A stretch of DNA of 39,409 bases from Pseudomonadota bacterium (GCA_963205435.1 CAUJIV010000090.1:1-39409), one strand, 5' to 3'; numbered from the stretch's first letter, positions 15,434 to 24,683 are shown. Numbers and translations: made by a program. Notes: generated by a model from the sequence alone, not told the origin.

Positions 15434-16654
15434 CTACTGGTGGCGCAGGGCTTCGATAGGGTCGAGGCGGGCGGCCTTCTTCGCCGGGTAGAAACCGAAG
15501 AAGATGCCGACGCCGGCGGCGACGGCGAAGGAGGCCAGGACCGAGCTGCCGGAGACGACAACGGTCGTCTTCGCCAGCTGGTTCACCAGGAAGGCGCCGC
15601 CGATGCCGACGAACAGGCCGATGGCGCAGCCGATCACCGAGATGATGATGGCCTCGAGCAGGAACTGGGCAAGGATGTCGCGCTCACGCGCGCCGATGGC
15701 CATGCGGATGCCGATCTCGCGCGTGCGCTCGGTGACCGACACCAGCATGATGTTCATGATGCCGATGCCGCCGACCAGCAGCGACACCGAGGCGATGGCG
15801 CCGAGCAGCAGCGACATGACGCGCGTCGTCTCCGCCGCGGTGTCGGCGACGGCGGTCAGGTTGCGGATGGTGAAGTCGTCGTCGGCGCCTTCGCGGATGC
15901 GGTGGCGCTGGCGCAGCAGGGCTTCCATCGAGCGCTCCACCGCCGGCATCGCCTCGGCCGAGGCCGCCTTGACGAGGATCTGCCGCACCGAGCCCTGGAA
16001 GGGCGTGCCGAACACCTTGCGCTGGGCGGTGGTGATCGGCAGCACGACGAGGTCGTCCTGGTCGCGGCCGTCGAGATTCTGCCCCTTCGGCGCCAGCACG
16101 CCGAGCACGGTGAAGGGCGCCTGGCCGATGCGGAAGGTCTTGCCGACCGGGTTCTCGTCGGCGAAGAGGTTCTGCGCCACGGTGAGGCCGATCAGCGCGA
16201 CGCGGGTGGCGGCGCGTACGTCGGAGTCGGTGAAGCCGGCGCCGTCGGCGATCGGCCAGGAGCGGGCGTCGAGGTAGCTCGGCGTTGTGCCTTGCACCCA
16301 GGAATTCCAGTTGTTCGGGCCGTACACCATCTGCACCGAGCCCCAGTGCACCGGCGCCACGGTGTCGACGCCGTCGAGTTCGGCGATGGCGTTGGCGTCG
16401 GCCACCGTCAGGGTCGGCGCGCTGCCGCCGCCGCTCCTGACGCCGCCGACCGAGGTGAAGCCGGAGAGGACGACGAAGATGTTGCTGCCCATCGAGCTGA
16501 TGGTCTGCGCCACGGAGTATTGCGCGCCCTGGCCGATGGCCATCATCAGCACGACGGCGCCGACGCCGATCACCATGCCGAGCATGGTGAGCAGGGTGCG
16601 CAGGCGGTTGGCGCCCATGGCGCGCCAGGCCTCGTGGAGCATGGCGCCTAGCAT
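15434..16654 (-). CDS. MacB-like ABC transporter permease (FtsX/MacB_PCD type)
   Basis: About 406 residues from [44 protein letters not shown], which contains the first membrane helix (about 25-45). A periplasmic MacB_PCD domain follows to about residue 270. Three further helices come in the FtsX-like part ([46 protein letters not shown] and the C-terminal helix), and the ending is [13 protein letters not shown], as in MacB. An alternative start four codons downstream (16642) is equally possible. The gene overlaps the end of the ATPase gene by a few bases. It forms a tripartite efflux system with the ATPase, MacA-like adaptor and TolC-like channel upstream in the same operon. Substrate unknown; relatives export macrolides, peptides or siderophores. 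Confidence 0.9.
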   Translation of the reverse strand: MLGAMLHEAWRAMGANRLRTLLTMLGMVIGVGAVVLMMAIGQGAQYSVAQTISSMGSNIFVVLSGFTSVGGVRSGGGSAPTLTVADANAIAELDGVDTVAPVHWGSVQMVYGPNNWNSWVQGTTPSYLDARSWPIADGAGFTDSDVRAATRVALIGLTVAQNLFADENPVGKTFRIGQAPFTVLGVLAPKGQNLDGRDQDDLVVLPITTAQRKVFGTPFQGSVRQILVKAASAEAMPAVERSMEALLRQRHRIREGADDDFTIRNLTAVADTAAETTRVMSLLLGAIASVSLLVGGIGIMNIMLVSVTERTREIGIRMAIGARERDILAQFLLEAIIISVIGCAIGLFVGIGGAFLVNQLAKTTVVVSGSSVLASFAVAAGVGIFFGFYPAKKAARLDPIEALRHQ

Positions 16655-17655
16655 TTGGGACCTTCCCCCCGACCCCCTTCCCGGGGAAGGGGGTGACGGC
16701 TGCTCGCTGCGCTCGAAGAGGGTGGGCCTTCCCCCCAACCCCCTTCCCGAGGAAGGGGGTGACTGGGGCTCGCTTCGCTCGAAGAGGGTGGGCCTTCCCC
16801 CCGACCTCCTTCCCGTGGAAGGAGAGAAGAGCCATCCCCCCGGCCCCCTTCCCGGGGAAGGGGGTGACTGGGGCTCGCTGCGCTCAAGGGGGAGGGTGGG
16901 TCTTCCCCCCGGCCTCCTTCCACGGGAAGGAGGTGAAAATGGCTCGCAGTATCCGAGCCTTGGCGCGGCGGAGTGGCGGCGTCGTGCACGATCCGCCCGT
17001 CGAGAAAGCGCACCAGGCGCTTGGCATGGGCGGCGACATTGCTGTCGTGGGTGACGAGGACGATGGTGATGGCCTCGTCGTTGAGGGCGTTGAAGATGCC
17101 CATGATCTCCTCGCTGGTGTGGCTGTCGAGGTTGCCGGTGGGCTCGTCGGCGAGGATCAGCTGCGGCCGGTTCACCAGCGCGCGGGCGATCGCCACGCGC
17201 TGCTGCTGGCCGCCGGAGATGCGGCTGGGCAGGGAGTCGGCGTAGCGGCCGAGGCCGACCTTGTCGAGCATCTCCTGCGCGCGGGCGCGCCGCTCGGCAT
17301 GACCGTGGCCGGAGTAGATCAGGGGCAGGGCGACGTTATCGGCGAGGCTCATGCGCGGCAGCAGGTTGAAGCCCTGGAAGACGAAGCCGATGGTGCGGTT
17401 GCGCAAGGCGGCGGTCTGGTCCTTGTCGAGCGCCGCCACTTCGCTGCCGGCGAGGAAGTAGCGGCCGCCGCTGGGGCGGTCGAGGCAGCCGAGGATGTTC
17501 ATGAAGGTCGACTTGCCCGAGCCGGAAGGCCCCATGATGGCGACGAACTCGCCCGGCCGGATCGCCAGGTTCACGTCCCGCAGCACGGGAAACGGCCCGG
17601 CCGCGGTGTCGTAGGCCTTGTCCAGCCCTTCGACCCGGATCAGGGCCTCGGCCAT
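16648..17655 (-). CDS. MacB-like ABC ATPase with repeat-derived C-terminal tail
   Basis: 335 residues. The first about 230 are a canonical ABC ATPase: Walker [10 protein letters not shown] (about 40-48), Q-loop [12 protein letters not shown], signature [15 protein letters not shown], Walker [14 protein letters not shown] and switch His in VTHDSN. The remaining about 100 residues are not part of the family. They are five degenerate copies of a [12 protein letters not shown]-type peptide encoded by palindromic DNA repeats (16661-16938). The start at 17655 overlaps the stop of the adaptor gene as ATGA. The ATPase and permease are separate genes, unlike fused MacB. The ATPase core looks intact, so the tail may be tolerated. 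Confidence 0.92.
   Translation of the reverse strand: MAEALIRVEGLDKAYDTAAGPFPVLRDVNLAIRPGEFVAIMGPSGSGKSTFMNILGCLDRPSGGRYFLAGSEVAALDKDQTAALRNRTIGFVFQGFNLLPRMSLADNVALPLIYSGHGHAERRARAQEMLDKVGLGRYADSLPSRISGGQQQRVAIARALVNRPQLILADEPTGNLDSHTSEEIMGIFNALNDEAITIVLVTHDSNVAAHAKRLVRFLDGRIVHDAATPPRQGSDTASHFHLLPVEGGRGEDPPSPLSAASPSHPLPREGGRGDGSSLLPREGGRGEGPPSSSEASPSHPLPREGGWGEGPPSSSAASSRHPLPREGGRGEGPKC
16661..16938. repeat. Five palindromic CCTTCCCC-type repeats inside the ATPase 3' end
   Basis: Units begin near 16661, 16727, 16793, 16832 and 16901, each with a palindromic core of the form CCCTTCCC-GGGAAGGG, most separated by a GCTCGCT-CGCTC spacer. They resemble the dispersed palindromic elements found in many GC-rich proteobacteria, usually between genes. 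Here they are read through in frame. Confidence 0.88.
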
Positions 17656-18866
17656 CAGAACATTCTCATGCGGAAGGTGCTCGACGAGGCGGGCGCGGCC
17701 GCCGGCAGGTTTTCGCCGATGACGACCTTGTCGCCTTCCTTCAGTTCGCCGCCGAGCACCTCGGTGAAGCGCGAGTCGGTGATGCCAACGCCGACCCTCA
17801 CCGCCTTCAGCTTGCCGTTTTCGAGGACATGGACGGTGCCGGTCGAGGCGTCGCGCCGCTGCCGCTCGCCGCCGCCGGGACGCCCGCCGGCAGCCGGTCC
17901 TGCCGCCGCCACGGGGGAAGCGGCAGCCTTTTCCTTGTCCGCATCGGCCGGCTTGAAGCGCAGGGCCGTGTTGGGCAGAAGGAGGACGTCCGACTTGTGC
18001 GCCACGGCGATGTTGACGTAGGCCGTCATGCCCGGCAGCAGCAGCTGCTCGGGATTGTCCACCTCGACGACGACGTTGTAGGTGACGACGTTCTGCTGGG
18101 TCGTCGGGTTGAGCCGCAACTGCTTCACCTTGCCGTTGAAGCTGCGATTGGGAAAAGCATCGACGTTGAAGCGCACCGCCTGGCCGACGCGGATGGCGCC
18201 GATGTCGGCCTCGGCGAAGGTGGTGTAGATCTGCATCTGCGTCAGGTCCTGCGCGATCTGGAACAGCGTCGGCGTCTGGAAGCTGGCGGCGACCGTCTGG
18301 CCGACGTCCACCTGGCGGGCGATGACGACGCCGGAGACGGGCGAGCGGATCACCGAGTAGCCGAGGTTGGCGCGATCGCGGTCGTTCTGCGCCTTCGCCA
18401 GCCGAAGTTGCGCTTCTGCCGAGGCGCGCGCCTGCACCGCCTGGTCGAGTTCCTGGCGCGAGACATATTCGTCGCGGAACAGCTCTTGCAGGCGCGCCGC
18501 GCTGGCGCGCGCCAGCGCCAGCGCGGCCTGGGCGTTGGCGACGCTGGCGTCGCTCTGCCGCACCTGGGCGGAATAGATCGAGTCGTCCAGCTCGGCGAGG
18601 ACTTGGCCTTGCCTGACCTGGTCGTTGAAGTCGACATGGAGGCGCTTCACCGTGCCGGAGACCTGGGTGCCGACATTGACCAGGGTGACCGGGTTGAGCG
18701 TGCCGTTGGCCGACACCGTCTGCGTCACCTCGCCCCTGGCGAGGGCTTGCGTCTTGTAGCGGTTCTCCGGCTTGACACTGCCGCGGTTGCCGTAGAAATA
18801 CCAGGCCAGGCCGGCGGCGAGACAGGCAAGGGCGATGATGAGGACGGTTTTCCTTGCGAGAGTCAT
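17655..18866 (-). CDS. MacA-like periplasmic adaptor (HlyD/RND-type membrane fusion protein)
   Basis: 403 residues. An N-terminal membrane anchor, TVLIIALACLAAGLAWYFYG (about 7-26), is followed by a barrel-sandwich hybrid (LVNVGTQVSGTVKRLHVDF...GQVLAELD) and a long coiled-coil hairpin (about 105-175, SVANAQAALALARASAARLQELF...). A second lipoyl half follows (IRSPVSGVVIARQVDVGQTV), then a beta-barrel domain and a membrane-proximal domain ending GDKVVIGENLPA. A Pro/Gly/Ala-rich linker near residues 325-350 is unusual. It connects the inner-membrane transporter to the TolC-like channel. It overlaps both neighbours by ATGA, a strong sign of a single operon with translational coupling. Confidence 0.92.
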   Translation of the reverse strand: MTLARKTVLIIALACLAAGLAWYFYGNRGSVKPENRYKTQALARGEVTQTVSANGTLNPVTLVNVGTQVSGTVKRLHVDFNDQVRQGQVLAELDDSIYSAQVRQSDASVANAQAALALARASAARLQELFRDEYVSRQELDQAVQARASAEAQLRLAKAQNDRDRANLGYSVIRSPVSGVVIARQVDVGQTVAASFQTPTLFQIAQDLTQMQIYTTFAEADIGAIRVGQAVRFNVDAFPNRSFNGKVKQLRLNPTTQQNVVTYNVVVEVDNPEQLLLPGMTAYVNIAVAHKSDVLLLPNTALRFKPADADKEKAAASPVAAAGPAAGGRPGGGERQRRDASTGTVHVLENGKLKAVRVGVGITDSRFTEVLGGELKEGDKVVIGENLPAAAPASSSTFRMRMF

Positions 18867-20290
18867 GGGCGTTCGTTCCTGTCGGCGCCGCCCGCCGCGG
18901 CGGGGCGGGAAAGGGAGGAAAGCAGGCCGGCATCGAGCGCGCCGAGCGACTGCGCGAGCGCGGAGCGCGAGACGTACCAGCTGGTGTCGGCCAGGATGCG
19001 GCTCTGCCGCGCATTGGCCAGCGCCGCCTGGGCGCTGAGCAGGTCGAGGATGCTGCCGACGCCGGCCCGGTAGCGGCCTGCGGCGACGCGCTCGGACTGG
19101 ATGGCGCTTTCCAGCAGATCTGCGGCGGTCTTCACCGACTGGGTGGCGGTGGCGAGGCCGGCGTGGGTGTTCCAGACATCGAGCGCGACCTGCAGCCTGA
19201 GCTGCTCGCGCCGCGCCGCCTGCAGCTCGGCCTGGGCCTTGGCGGCTTCCACCCGGTAGGTGGTGGCGAAGCCGCTGAACAGCGGAATGCTCAGTGTCAG
19301 GCCGAGGCTGGAGCTGTCGAACGCCGGCTGGCCGGCGATCTGGCTGCGGCCGGCATTGACGCCGAGCGACAGCGTCGGCAGATGGCTTGCCCTGGCCGCG
19401 TCGATGCCCGCCTCGGCGGCGCGGAATTGCGCTTCCGCCGCGGCCAGATCGGGCCGCTGCGCCCGCGCCTGCTCGATCAGCCGCGCCACATCGGTTTCGA
19501 AATCGGCGTCCGGCGCGGCCGGCGGCAGCAGCGCCAAGCGCAGAGACCGGGTCGGATCGCTGCCGACGACGCTGGCCAGCGCGCCTTCGGCGGCCTTGGC
19601 CTGGCCCTCGGCGGCGATGCGCGCGAGCACGGCCTGGGCATGGGCGGTGCGCGCCTGCAGGCGGTCGGCCGGGGTGGCGCTGCCGACGCGATAGCGCGCC
19701 TCGGCGGCGTTGAGCGACTCGAGCGCCGCCTTCTCCGTCAGCAGGCTGGCTTGCAGCGCGGCCTCGGCCGCCTGGCGCTGGAAGTAGGCCTGGATGGCGG
19801 CGAGGAAGACCGCCTGCGTCGTCGCATCGCGCGTGTAGGCGGCGGCCGCGTAGAGTTGCCGCGCGTTCTCCAGCGAGGCGGCGCGTGCGCCGAAATCGAA
19901 CAGCACCCAGCCGAGGCCGAGGCTGGCGTTGCGCTGGGTGTAAGGGTCGCCGTCGCGCAGGCCGTCGCTGCGGTTGCGCGCGATGCCGGCGCTGGCCGAG
20001 AGCGAAGGCAGGAAGGCCGCCTCGGCGACGCCGGCCTGCGCCGCCTGGAAGCGGGCGGCCGCCCAGGCCTGGCGCGTCTGCGGGTTGTTGCACAGCGCCA
20101 GGTCGACCACCTCGGCCAGTTCCAGCGGCCGAGTCAGGTCGGGCGTCTGGCAGGGAGCGGGCGCAGGCCGCAGGCCGGACAGGGGCGGCACGGCTTCGAG
20201 CGTGCCGAAGGGATCGTCGGCGCGGGATGGCGAGGCGGCCAGCGCGAGGAGCAGCAGGGCGCCGCCGATGGCGAAGAGGGGATTCTTCAT
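18863..20290 (-). CDS. TolC-like outer-membrane efflux channel
   Basis: 475 residues from MKNPLFAIGGALLLLALAASPSRA, a Sec signal peptide. The two OEP repeats are visible: LAEVVDLALCNNPQTRQAWAAARFQAAQAGVAEA (about 56-90) and a second around QARAQRPDLAAAEAQFRAAEAGIDAARA (about 260-290). Each is followed by long amphipathic helices and SLSASAGI / TLSLGVNAG strand segments. This is the first gene of the tolC-macA-macB-type operon and ends overlapping the adaptor start. No Shine-Dalgarno is evident; the start is directly preceded by a 7-bp-stem hairpin. Confidence 0.92.
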   Translation of the reverse strand: MKNPLFAIGGALLLLALAASPSRADDPFGTLEAVPPLSGLRPAPAPCQTPDLTRPLELAEVVDLALCNNPQTRQAWAAARFQAAQAGVAEAAFLPSLSASAGIARNRSDGLRDGDPYTQRNASLGLGWVLFDFGARAASLENARQLYAAAAYTRDATTQAVFLAAIQAYFQRQAAEAALQASLLTEKAALESLNAAEARYRVGSATPADRLQARTAHAQAVLARIAAEGQAKAAEGALASVVGSDPTRSLRLALLPPAAPDADFETDVARLIEQARAQRPDLAAAEAQFRAAEAGIDAARASHLPTLSLGVNAGRSQIAGQPAFDSSSLGLTLSIPLFSGFATTYRVEAAKAQAELQAARREQLRLQVALDVWNTHAGLATATQSVKTAADLLESAIQSERVAAGRYRAGVGSILDLLSAQAALANARQSRILADTSWYVSRSALAQSLGALDAGLLSSLSRPAAAGGADRNERP

Positions 20291-20313
20291 GGCACGGCGG
20301 ATTTTACCGTGCC
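20291..20313 (-). promoter_or_regulatory. Hairpin adjoining the tolC-like start codon
   Basis: GGCACGG (20291-20297) pairs with CCGTGCC (20307-20313), ending at the base next to the ATG (20290-20288, minus strand). In the transcript it would occupy the ribosome-binding region, so it may dampen translation. Function is inferred from position only. Confidence 0.4.
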
Positions 20314-20391
20314 GCCGCGGCGCGCCATGTAAGGGAATGTTACGTTTCGTTGCCTGCGCCGCGGCGAAGCCGGCGCGCCCGTCGCCAGAAC

Positions 20392-22116
20392 TTAGAGGAT
20401 GCCGGGATTGCCGGCGATGCCCAGCAGCTTCGGCGTGTTGAGCCGCCGCGGCGCCACGGTCTTGCGATCGCGCAGCCACTGCGCGACGACTTCCCAGATC
20501 GGCTCGCCGCTGGCGCCCTCGGCGACCGGCGCCCAGCCCGCCACCTTGTAGGTCTTGTTCGCCTCGATCGGCTTGCCGCCGAGGCGCATGTCGCGGATGC
20601 GGCTGCCCATGGCGGCATTCGGCGCGCAGGCATAGCTCATGCCGCCGACGCGCACCATGTCGCCGCCCTGCTGCTTGTAGGGATCGGGGTTGAACAGATT
20701 GTCGCAGACATCCTCGAGGATGTCCTTGATCGTGGCGCCACTCATTTCCGTCAGCGTCGAATACGGATAGGTGATCGCCGTCTGGTCCATCAGCTGCTCG
20801 AAGCGGATCGCCTCGCCCGGCAGCAGGGTGGTGCCCCAGCGGAAGCCGGGGGAGAAGGCGATCTCGGCGCCCTTGACGGCCATCATGGCGTCGAGGATGA
20901 GCTGGTCCCAGCTGCCGTTGAAGTTGCCGCGGCGGTAGAGCAGGCCCTCGCTGACCGCCAGCTTTTCTTCCAGCTTTGCCCGGTGCGGCGCGCGCGAATG
21001 GTCGATGTGGGCGGCCATCTCCGCGTCGGCCGGCAGCAGGTTGGCGAACACCGGCAGCAGCTTGTAGCGGAAGTCGCGCAGCTTGCCGCCGCGCACGTCG
21101 AGGTCGAGCACCGAGAGGAACTTGCCGTTGGAGCCGGAGTTCATCACCAGCGTCTGGCCGCCGGCGTTCTTCACCCGCGTCGGCGCCGGCACGCCGTCGT
21201 GGGTATGGCCGCCGAGGATGGCATCGATGCCGGTGACCCGGCTGGCCAGCTTGAGATCGACATCCATGCCGTTGTGCGAGAGCAGGACGACGACCTGGGC
21301 GCCCTTGCCGCGCGCATCATCCACCGCCTTCTGCATCTCCTCTTCCTGGATGCCCATCGTCCAGTCGGGGATCAGGTAGCGCGGGTTGGCGATCGGCGTG
21401 TAGGGGAAGGCCTGGCCGATCACCGCCACCGGCACGCCGTTCATCTCGCGCAGGGCGTAGGGAGCGAACACCGGGTCGCCGAAGTCGCTGGTCTTGATGT
21501 TCTGGGCGAGGAATTCGATCCTGCGGCCCGCGCCGCCGAAATCCCTGCCGACGATCTCCTGCACGCGCTCGGCGCCGTAGGTGAGCTCCCAGTGCGGCGT
21601 CATCATGTCCACGCCGAGCAGCTTGCAGGCGTCGACCATGTCCTGGCCCTTGCTCCACAGCGCGGTGGCCGAGCCCTGCCAGGTGTCGCCGCCGTCGAGC
21701 AGCAGCGCGCCGGGGCGCGATGCGCGCAGGCGCTTGACCAGGGTGGCGAGATGGGCGAAGCCGCCGACCCTGCCGTAGGCCTTCGCCGCCGCGGTGAAGT
21801 CGAGGCTGGTGAAGGCGTGCGCCTCGAGGGTGCCAGGCCGGATGCCGAAGGCCTTGAGCAGGTGCTCGCCGACCAGATGCGGCGGCTTGCCGGCGGCGCT
21901 GCCGATGCCGAGGTTGACGCTCGGCTCGCGGAAGTGGATCGGCAGCAGCTGGGCGTGGCAGTCGGTGAAGTGGAGGAAGTGCACGTTGCCGAAGCGGGGC
22001 AGGTCGTAGAGGGCCTCCCCCTTGCCGGCGGCGAGCGGTTCGGGCGCGTCGAGGGCGAAGCCGGCCGCGCCGGCGGCGGCGAGGACCTGCAGGAACTCCC
22101 GGCGGTTCATGGACAT
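20392..22116 (-). CDS. soxB: SoxB, periplasmic thiosulfohydrolase
   Basis: 574 residues. The twin-arginine signal MNRREFLQVLAAAGAAGFAL is clear. The metallophosphoesterase-type domain carries the di-manganese ligands: HFTDCHAQ (about 50-57), LLDGGDTWQGSA (about 140-151), LLSHNGMD (about 265-272) and GGHTHDG (about 293-299). A 5'-nucleotidase C-terminal domain follows (RRGNFNGSWDQLILDAMM, MSYACAPNAAMGSRI). SoxB hydrolyses the S-sulfocysteine on SoxY to release sulfate. It is the last gene of soxY-Z-A-X-B. The start at 22116 follows GGAGG; a second ATG two codons downstream is possible. Confidence 0.96.
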   Translation of the reverse strand: MSMNRREFLQVLAAAGAAGFALDAPEPLAAGKGEALYDLPRFGNVHFLHFTDCHAQLLPIHFREPSVNLGIGSAAGKPPHLVGEHLLKAFGIRPGTLEAHAFTSLDFTAAAKAYGRVGGFAHLATLVKRLRASRPGALLLDGGDTWQGSATALWSKGQDMVDACKLLGVDMMTPHWELTYGAERVQEIVGRDFGGAGRRIEFLAQNIKTSDFGDPVFAPYALREMNGVPVAVIGQAFPYTPIANPRYLIPDWTMGIQEEEMQKAVDDARGKGAQVVVLLSHNGMDVDLKLASRVTGIDAILGGHTHDGVPAPTRVKNAGGQTLVMNSGSNGKFLSVLDLDVRGGKLRDFRYKLLPVFANLLPADAEMAAHIDHSRAPHRAKLEEKLAVSEGLLYRRGNFNGSWDQLILDAMMAVKGAEIAFSPGFRWGTTLLPGEAIRFEQLMDQTAITYPYSTLTEMSGATIKDILEDVCDNLFNPDPYKQQGGDMVRVGGMSYACAPNAAMGSRIRDMRLGGKPIEANKTYKVAGWAPVAEGASGEPIWEVVAQWLRDRKTVAPRRLNTPKLLGIAGNPGIL

Positions 22117-22123
22117 CCCCGTT

Positions 22124-22160
22124 CCTCCAAAAAGAAAGGCCTGGCGGGGCCAAGCCTTTC
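22124..22160 (-). terminator. Intercistronic hairpin with T-rich tail between soxX and soxB
   Basis: On the transcribed strand GAAAGGC (from 22160) pairs with GCCTTTC (to 22134), with an inner TGGC/GCCA stem, followed by CTTTTTGG and then the soxB ribosome-binding site. It resembles a weak rho-independent terminator or attenuator and could lower soxB expression relative to soxYZAX. Confidence 0.6.
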
Positions 22161-22183
22161 GCGCGCCTGCCGCGAGACCGCCG

Positions 22184-22789
22184 TCACTTGCTGTTGACCG
22201 GCGACTCGGGGTCGAGCAGCAGGGCGACCAGGTCCTTGATCTGCGCTTCGCTCAGGGCATGGACGTAGCCGAAGCGCGGCATGGCCGAGCACAGGCTGAA
22301 GGCCTTGCCGTTGTAGATCCTGGCGTAGACGTATTTCTGCATGTCGGGCCCGTTGCCGCGCTGCTTGCCGAACTGATAGAGGCTGGGGCCGATGGTGCCG
22401 AAGGAGGTTTCCCCCGGCCCGATCTGGTGGCAGTTGTAGCAGCTGCCGCCGCCCGGCACGCCGGCCTTGTCGTTCCAGGCCATGCCGCGCCCGTTCTGCG
22501 CCAGCTTCTCGCCGGCCTTCCAGTCGCCCATGTACTTGCCGTCGGCCGGGTACCGGATGGTTTCCATCTGGTCCTTTTCCAGCCGCTCGGCGATGTCCTT
22601 GGGCGGATGGTTGCCGCTGCGGTTGCAGACGGCCTGGACGCCGTCCTCGGCGAGGCGGTCGAGGGTGGCGATGCCGCGCGGCTTGAAGTCGCGCTTCATC
22701 ATGGCGATGGCTTCGGCGCGATAGTCGCCCTCCGCGGCTGCGACGCTGCAGGCGAGGCAGGAGGCGATGAAGATCGTTGTCGTTTTCAT
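22184..22789 (-). CDS. soxX: SoxX, cytochrome c subunit of SoxAX
   Basis: 201 residues with Sec signal peptide (MKTTTIFIASCLACSVAAA). One heme-binding CYNCH (about residue 125) is followed by TFGTIGPSLYQFG-like and FGYVHALSEAQIKDLVALLLDPESPV segments; the Met of SAMPRFG is the likely distal ligand. The N-terminal part (about 20-110) is the extended form seen in larger SoxX proteins. SoxAX joins thiosulfate to the SoxY carrier cysteine and passes electrons onward. It lies 10 bp after soxA. Confidence 0.94.
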   Translation of the reverse strand: MKTTTIFIASCLACSVAAAEGDYRAEAIAMMKRDFKPRGIATLDRLAEDGVQAVCNRSGNHPPKDIAERLEKDQMETIRYPADGKYMGDWKAGEKLAQNGRGMAWNDKAGVPGGGSCYNCHQIGPGETSFGTIGPSLYQFGKQRGNGPDMQKYVYARIYNGKAFSLCSAMPRFGYVHALSEAQIKDLVALLLDPESPVNSK

Positions 22790-22799
22790 GACGGTATCC

Positions 22800-23660
22800 C
22801 TAGCGCTTGATGCCCGGGCCCTTGTACAGCTGGCCGTTGGCGTTGACAGTCATGTAGTCGAGCAGGGCGGTGATGGTGTCCGACAGATAGCCCGGCTCGG
22901 GGAAGCGCTGCTGGCGGAAGCAGTCGTTCATGCGCCATTGCTGGGTGAGCATGAAGCCGCCGGTCATGCGGTAGCCCGGCCAGCCCTGGTAGGCGCGGAT
23001 GGCCTGGTCGGGCTTGCTCAGGTTGGGCAGGTCCTGGGTGCGGATGCGCATGCCGTCGCTGCCGTGACAGGTCGTGCAGGAGAAGTCGAAGGGGCCGGCG
23101 CGGTAGGCGAAGATCTCGCGGCCGATCCGGTAGGCCTCCCTTTCCTTCGGATGCTTCTGCGGCGCGGCGATGCGCATGTTGCGCGACTGCGCGGCGACGT
23201 AGGTGATGACCGAGACGTGGTCGGGCGTCCTGTTGACGTTGCTGAAGGGCTGCTTGCGGATGTCCTCTTCCTTGTAGCCGAGATACTTCACCATGCAGTG
23301 GACGACGCGGCGCTCGGCATCCATCACCTTGTCGACGTCGGCGAACCAGCGCGGCATCTGCACGTAGGCGCCCTTGACGATGCCCGGGCCGAGGCCGAGG
23401 TCGCATTGCGCCATGGTCGTGCCGTTCGGTCCCTTGCCGTTCTTCCAGATCTCCTCGCCCCTGGCCTCGAACAGCTCGGCAGGATTGTCCTCTTCCAGCA
23501 CTTCGCGGAACTTCTCGAACTCCTCGCTGATGGCGCTCTTGGCCGGCGCGGCGGCAGCCCTGGCGGCCGCGGGCGCTTTTCGCGCTGGCGGCTGGGCCTG
23601 GACGGCAAAAGACGCCGCCAAGGCCGCCGCAGCGGCGAGCATGCTCAGACGCTGCTTCAT
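22800..23660 (-). CDS. soxA: SoxA, monoheme cytochrome c subunit of SoxAX
   Basis: 286 residues. The start at 23660 follows a GAGGAGG-type ribosome-binding site and gives MKQRLSMLAAAAALAASFAVQA, a Sec signal. One heme motif, CTTCH (about residue 191), is present in the C-terminal half. The N-terminal half has lost its heme motif but keeps cysteines (MAQCDLG, VVHCMVKY) that likely form the disulfide of monoheme SoxA. The cysteine in WRMNDCFRQQRFPEP (about 248) is the expected persulfide-modified heme ligand at the active site. An Ala/Pro-rich stretch after the signal (about 24-42) is a low-complexity spacer. Spaced 71 bp from soxZ. Confidence 0.94.
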   Translation of the reverse strand: MKQRLSMLAAAAALAASFAVQAQPPARKAPAAARAAAAPAKSAISEEFEKFREVLEEDNPAELFEARGEEIWKNGKGPNGTTMAQCDLGLGPGIVKGAYVQMPRWFADVDKVMDAERRVVHCMVKYLGYKEEDIRKQPFSNVNRTPDHVSVITYVAAQSRNMRIAAPQKHPKEREAYRIGREIFAYRAGPFDFSCTTCHGSDGMRIRTQDLPNLSKPDQAIRAYQGWPGYRMTGGFMLTQQWRMNDCFRQQRFPEPGYLSDTITALLDYMTVNANGQLYKGPGIKR

Positions 23661-23731
23661 GATCTCCTCCTCGAGGCTGATGGTTTTCTTCCGGGGTGAT
23701 CGATGCCGCCCCGCTGCTTGTTCTGCCCGGC

Positions 23732-24046
23732 TCAGCCGGCGATGGTGGCCTCGTCGGTCCGCTTGTCGCCCTTGTTGTCCTCCCACTGGATGACGACCTT
23801 GTCGCCGGCCTTGGCGCCCTTGACGCGGAAGCCGAACACCGGGTTGCGCGAGATCGAGGTGGACGTCTGGCCCTGGAGGACGCGCTTGCCGCCGACGTCG
23901 ATGGTGATCGACTGGATGAAGTGGGCGGGCACGAGGTTGCCTGCGTTGTCCTTGCGCTGGCCGGTCTCCATCGGGTGGGCCATGAGGACGCGGATGTCGG
24001 CGGTGTCGCCCTTCATCTGGGCGCGGATTTTCATCGGATCTGCCAT
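23732..24046 (-). CDS. soxZ: SoxZ, sulfur-carrier partner
   Basis: 104 residues, the normal SoxZ length, without a signal peptide, as expected since it is exported bound to SoxY. Family motifs include VLMAHPMETGQRKD, IPAHFIQ-like VPAHFIQSITI and GDKVVIQWEDNKGDKRTDEA. An immunoglobulin-like beta-sandwich is expected. The SoxYZ heterodimer carries the sulfur intermediate. It lies 28 bp downstream of soxY. Confidence 0.96.
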   Translation of the reverse strand: MADPMKIRAQMKGDTADIRVLMAHPMETGQRKDNAGNLVPAHFIQSITIDVGGKRVLQGQTSTSISRNPVFGFRVKGAKAGDKVVIQWEDNKGDKRTDEATIAG

Positions 24047-24074
24047 GACTTTTCCTTTGTCTGGATGGATTCGC

Positions 24075-24548
24075 TCAGCCGCCGCAACCGCCGACGGTGA
24101 CCTTGACTTCCTTTTTCGCCACGAAATGCTTGCCGTCGGCGGTCCTGGCGACGACCCGAACCAGGGACGTCTGCCCCATCTTCAGGCGCAGCGCCAGCTC
24201 GGGCAGGGCGCCGTTGGCGAATTCGAAGACGCCGGACAGCGGCAGCGGGTTCTTGTCCACCAGCACGGCGAGAGAAACCGTGTTGGGGATGTTGCTCACC
24301 ACGTCGATCGGCACGACGGCGCCGTTCTCGGCGATGTCGGGGGCCTTGATGACGATGCTGCTGCTGTCGGCCGCGGCGCTGGCGTCGATGCCCTTCAGGG
24401 CGCCCGCCAGATCCTTGGCCTCGAAGGCAGCGCGGTTGTATTCGGCGGCCAGCACCTGCGTGGGCCTGAGCACGCCGGCCGCCAGGGCCGCCGCGATCGC
24501 GCCGCTGGCGCCTGCGCCTTTCAGCAGGGTTCTGCGCAATGCATCCAT
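24075..24548 (-). CDS. soxY: SoxY, covalent sulfur carrier
   Basis: 157 residues with twin-arginine signal (RRTLLKGAGASGAIAAALAAG). The mature domain has the IVIKAPDIAENGAVVPI segment and the diagnostic C-terminal GGCGG tail, whose cysteine carries the thiosulfate-derived sulfane sulfur. First gene of the operon, with AAAGGAG before the ATG. No soxCD sulfane dehydrogenase genes follow, so the remaining sulfane sulfur would be handed to another route. Confidence 0.96.
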   Translation of the reverse strand: MDALRRTLLKGAGASGAIAAALAAGVLRPTQVLAAEYNRAAFEAKDLAGALKGIDASAAADSSSIVIKAPDIAENGAVVPIDVVSNIPNTVSLAVLVDKNPLPLSGVFEFANGALPELALRLKMGQTSLVRVVARTADGKHFVAKKEVKVTVGGCGG

Positions 24549-24683
24549 CCGTGAAACTCCTTTGGTGATTGACTGGCCCGCCGCTCTTCGCGACGGGTCG
24601 TGGATCGGCTTCGACTCGCCTCCCTTCCGGCTGGTTCCGGATCGGCGGAAGACATCCGCATGCCGGGCAACGGATCTCCGGCA

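Noticed and set aside
19885-22197. A 770-codon open frame on the plus strand opposite soxB
   Set aside because: Arg/Ala-rich antisense frame to soxB and the tolC-like gene, with no motif.
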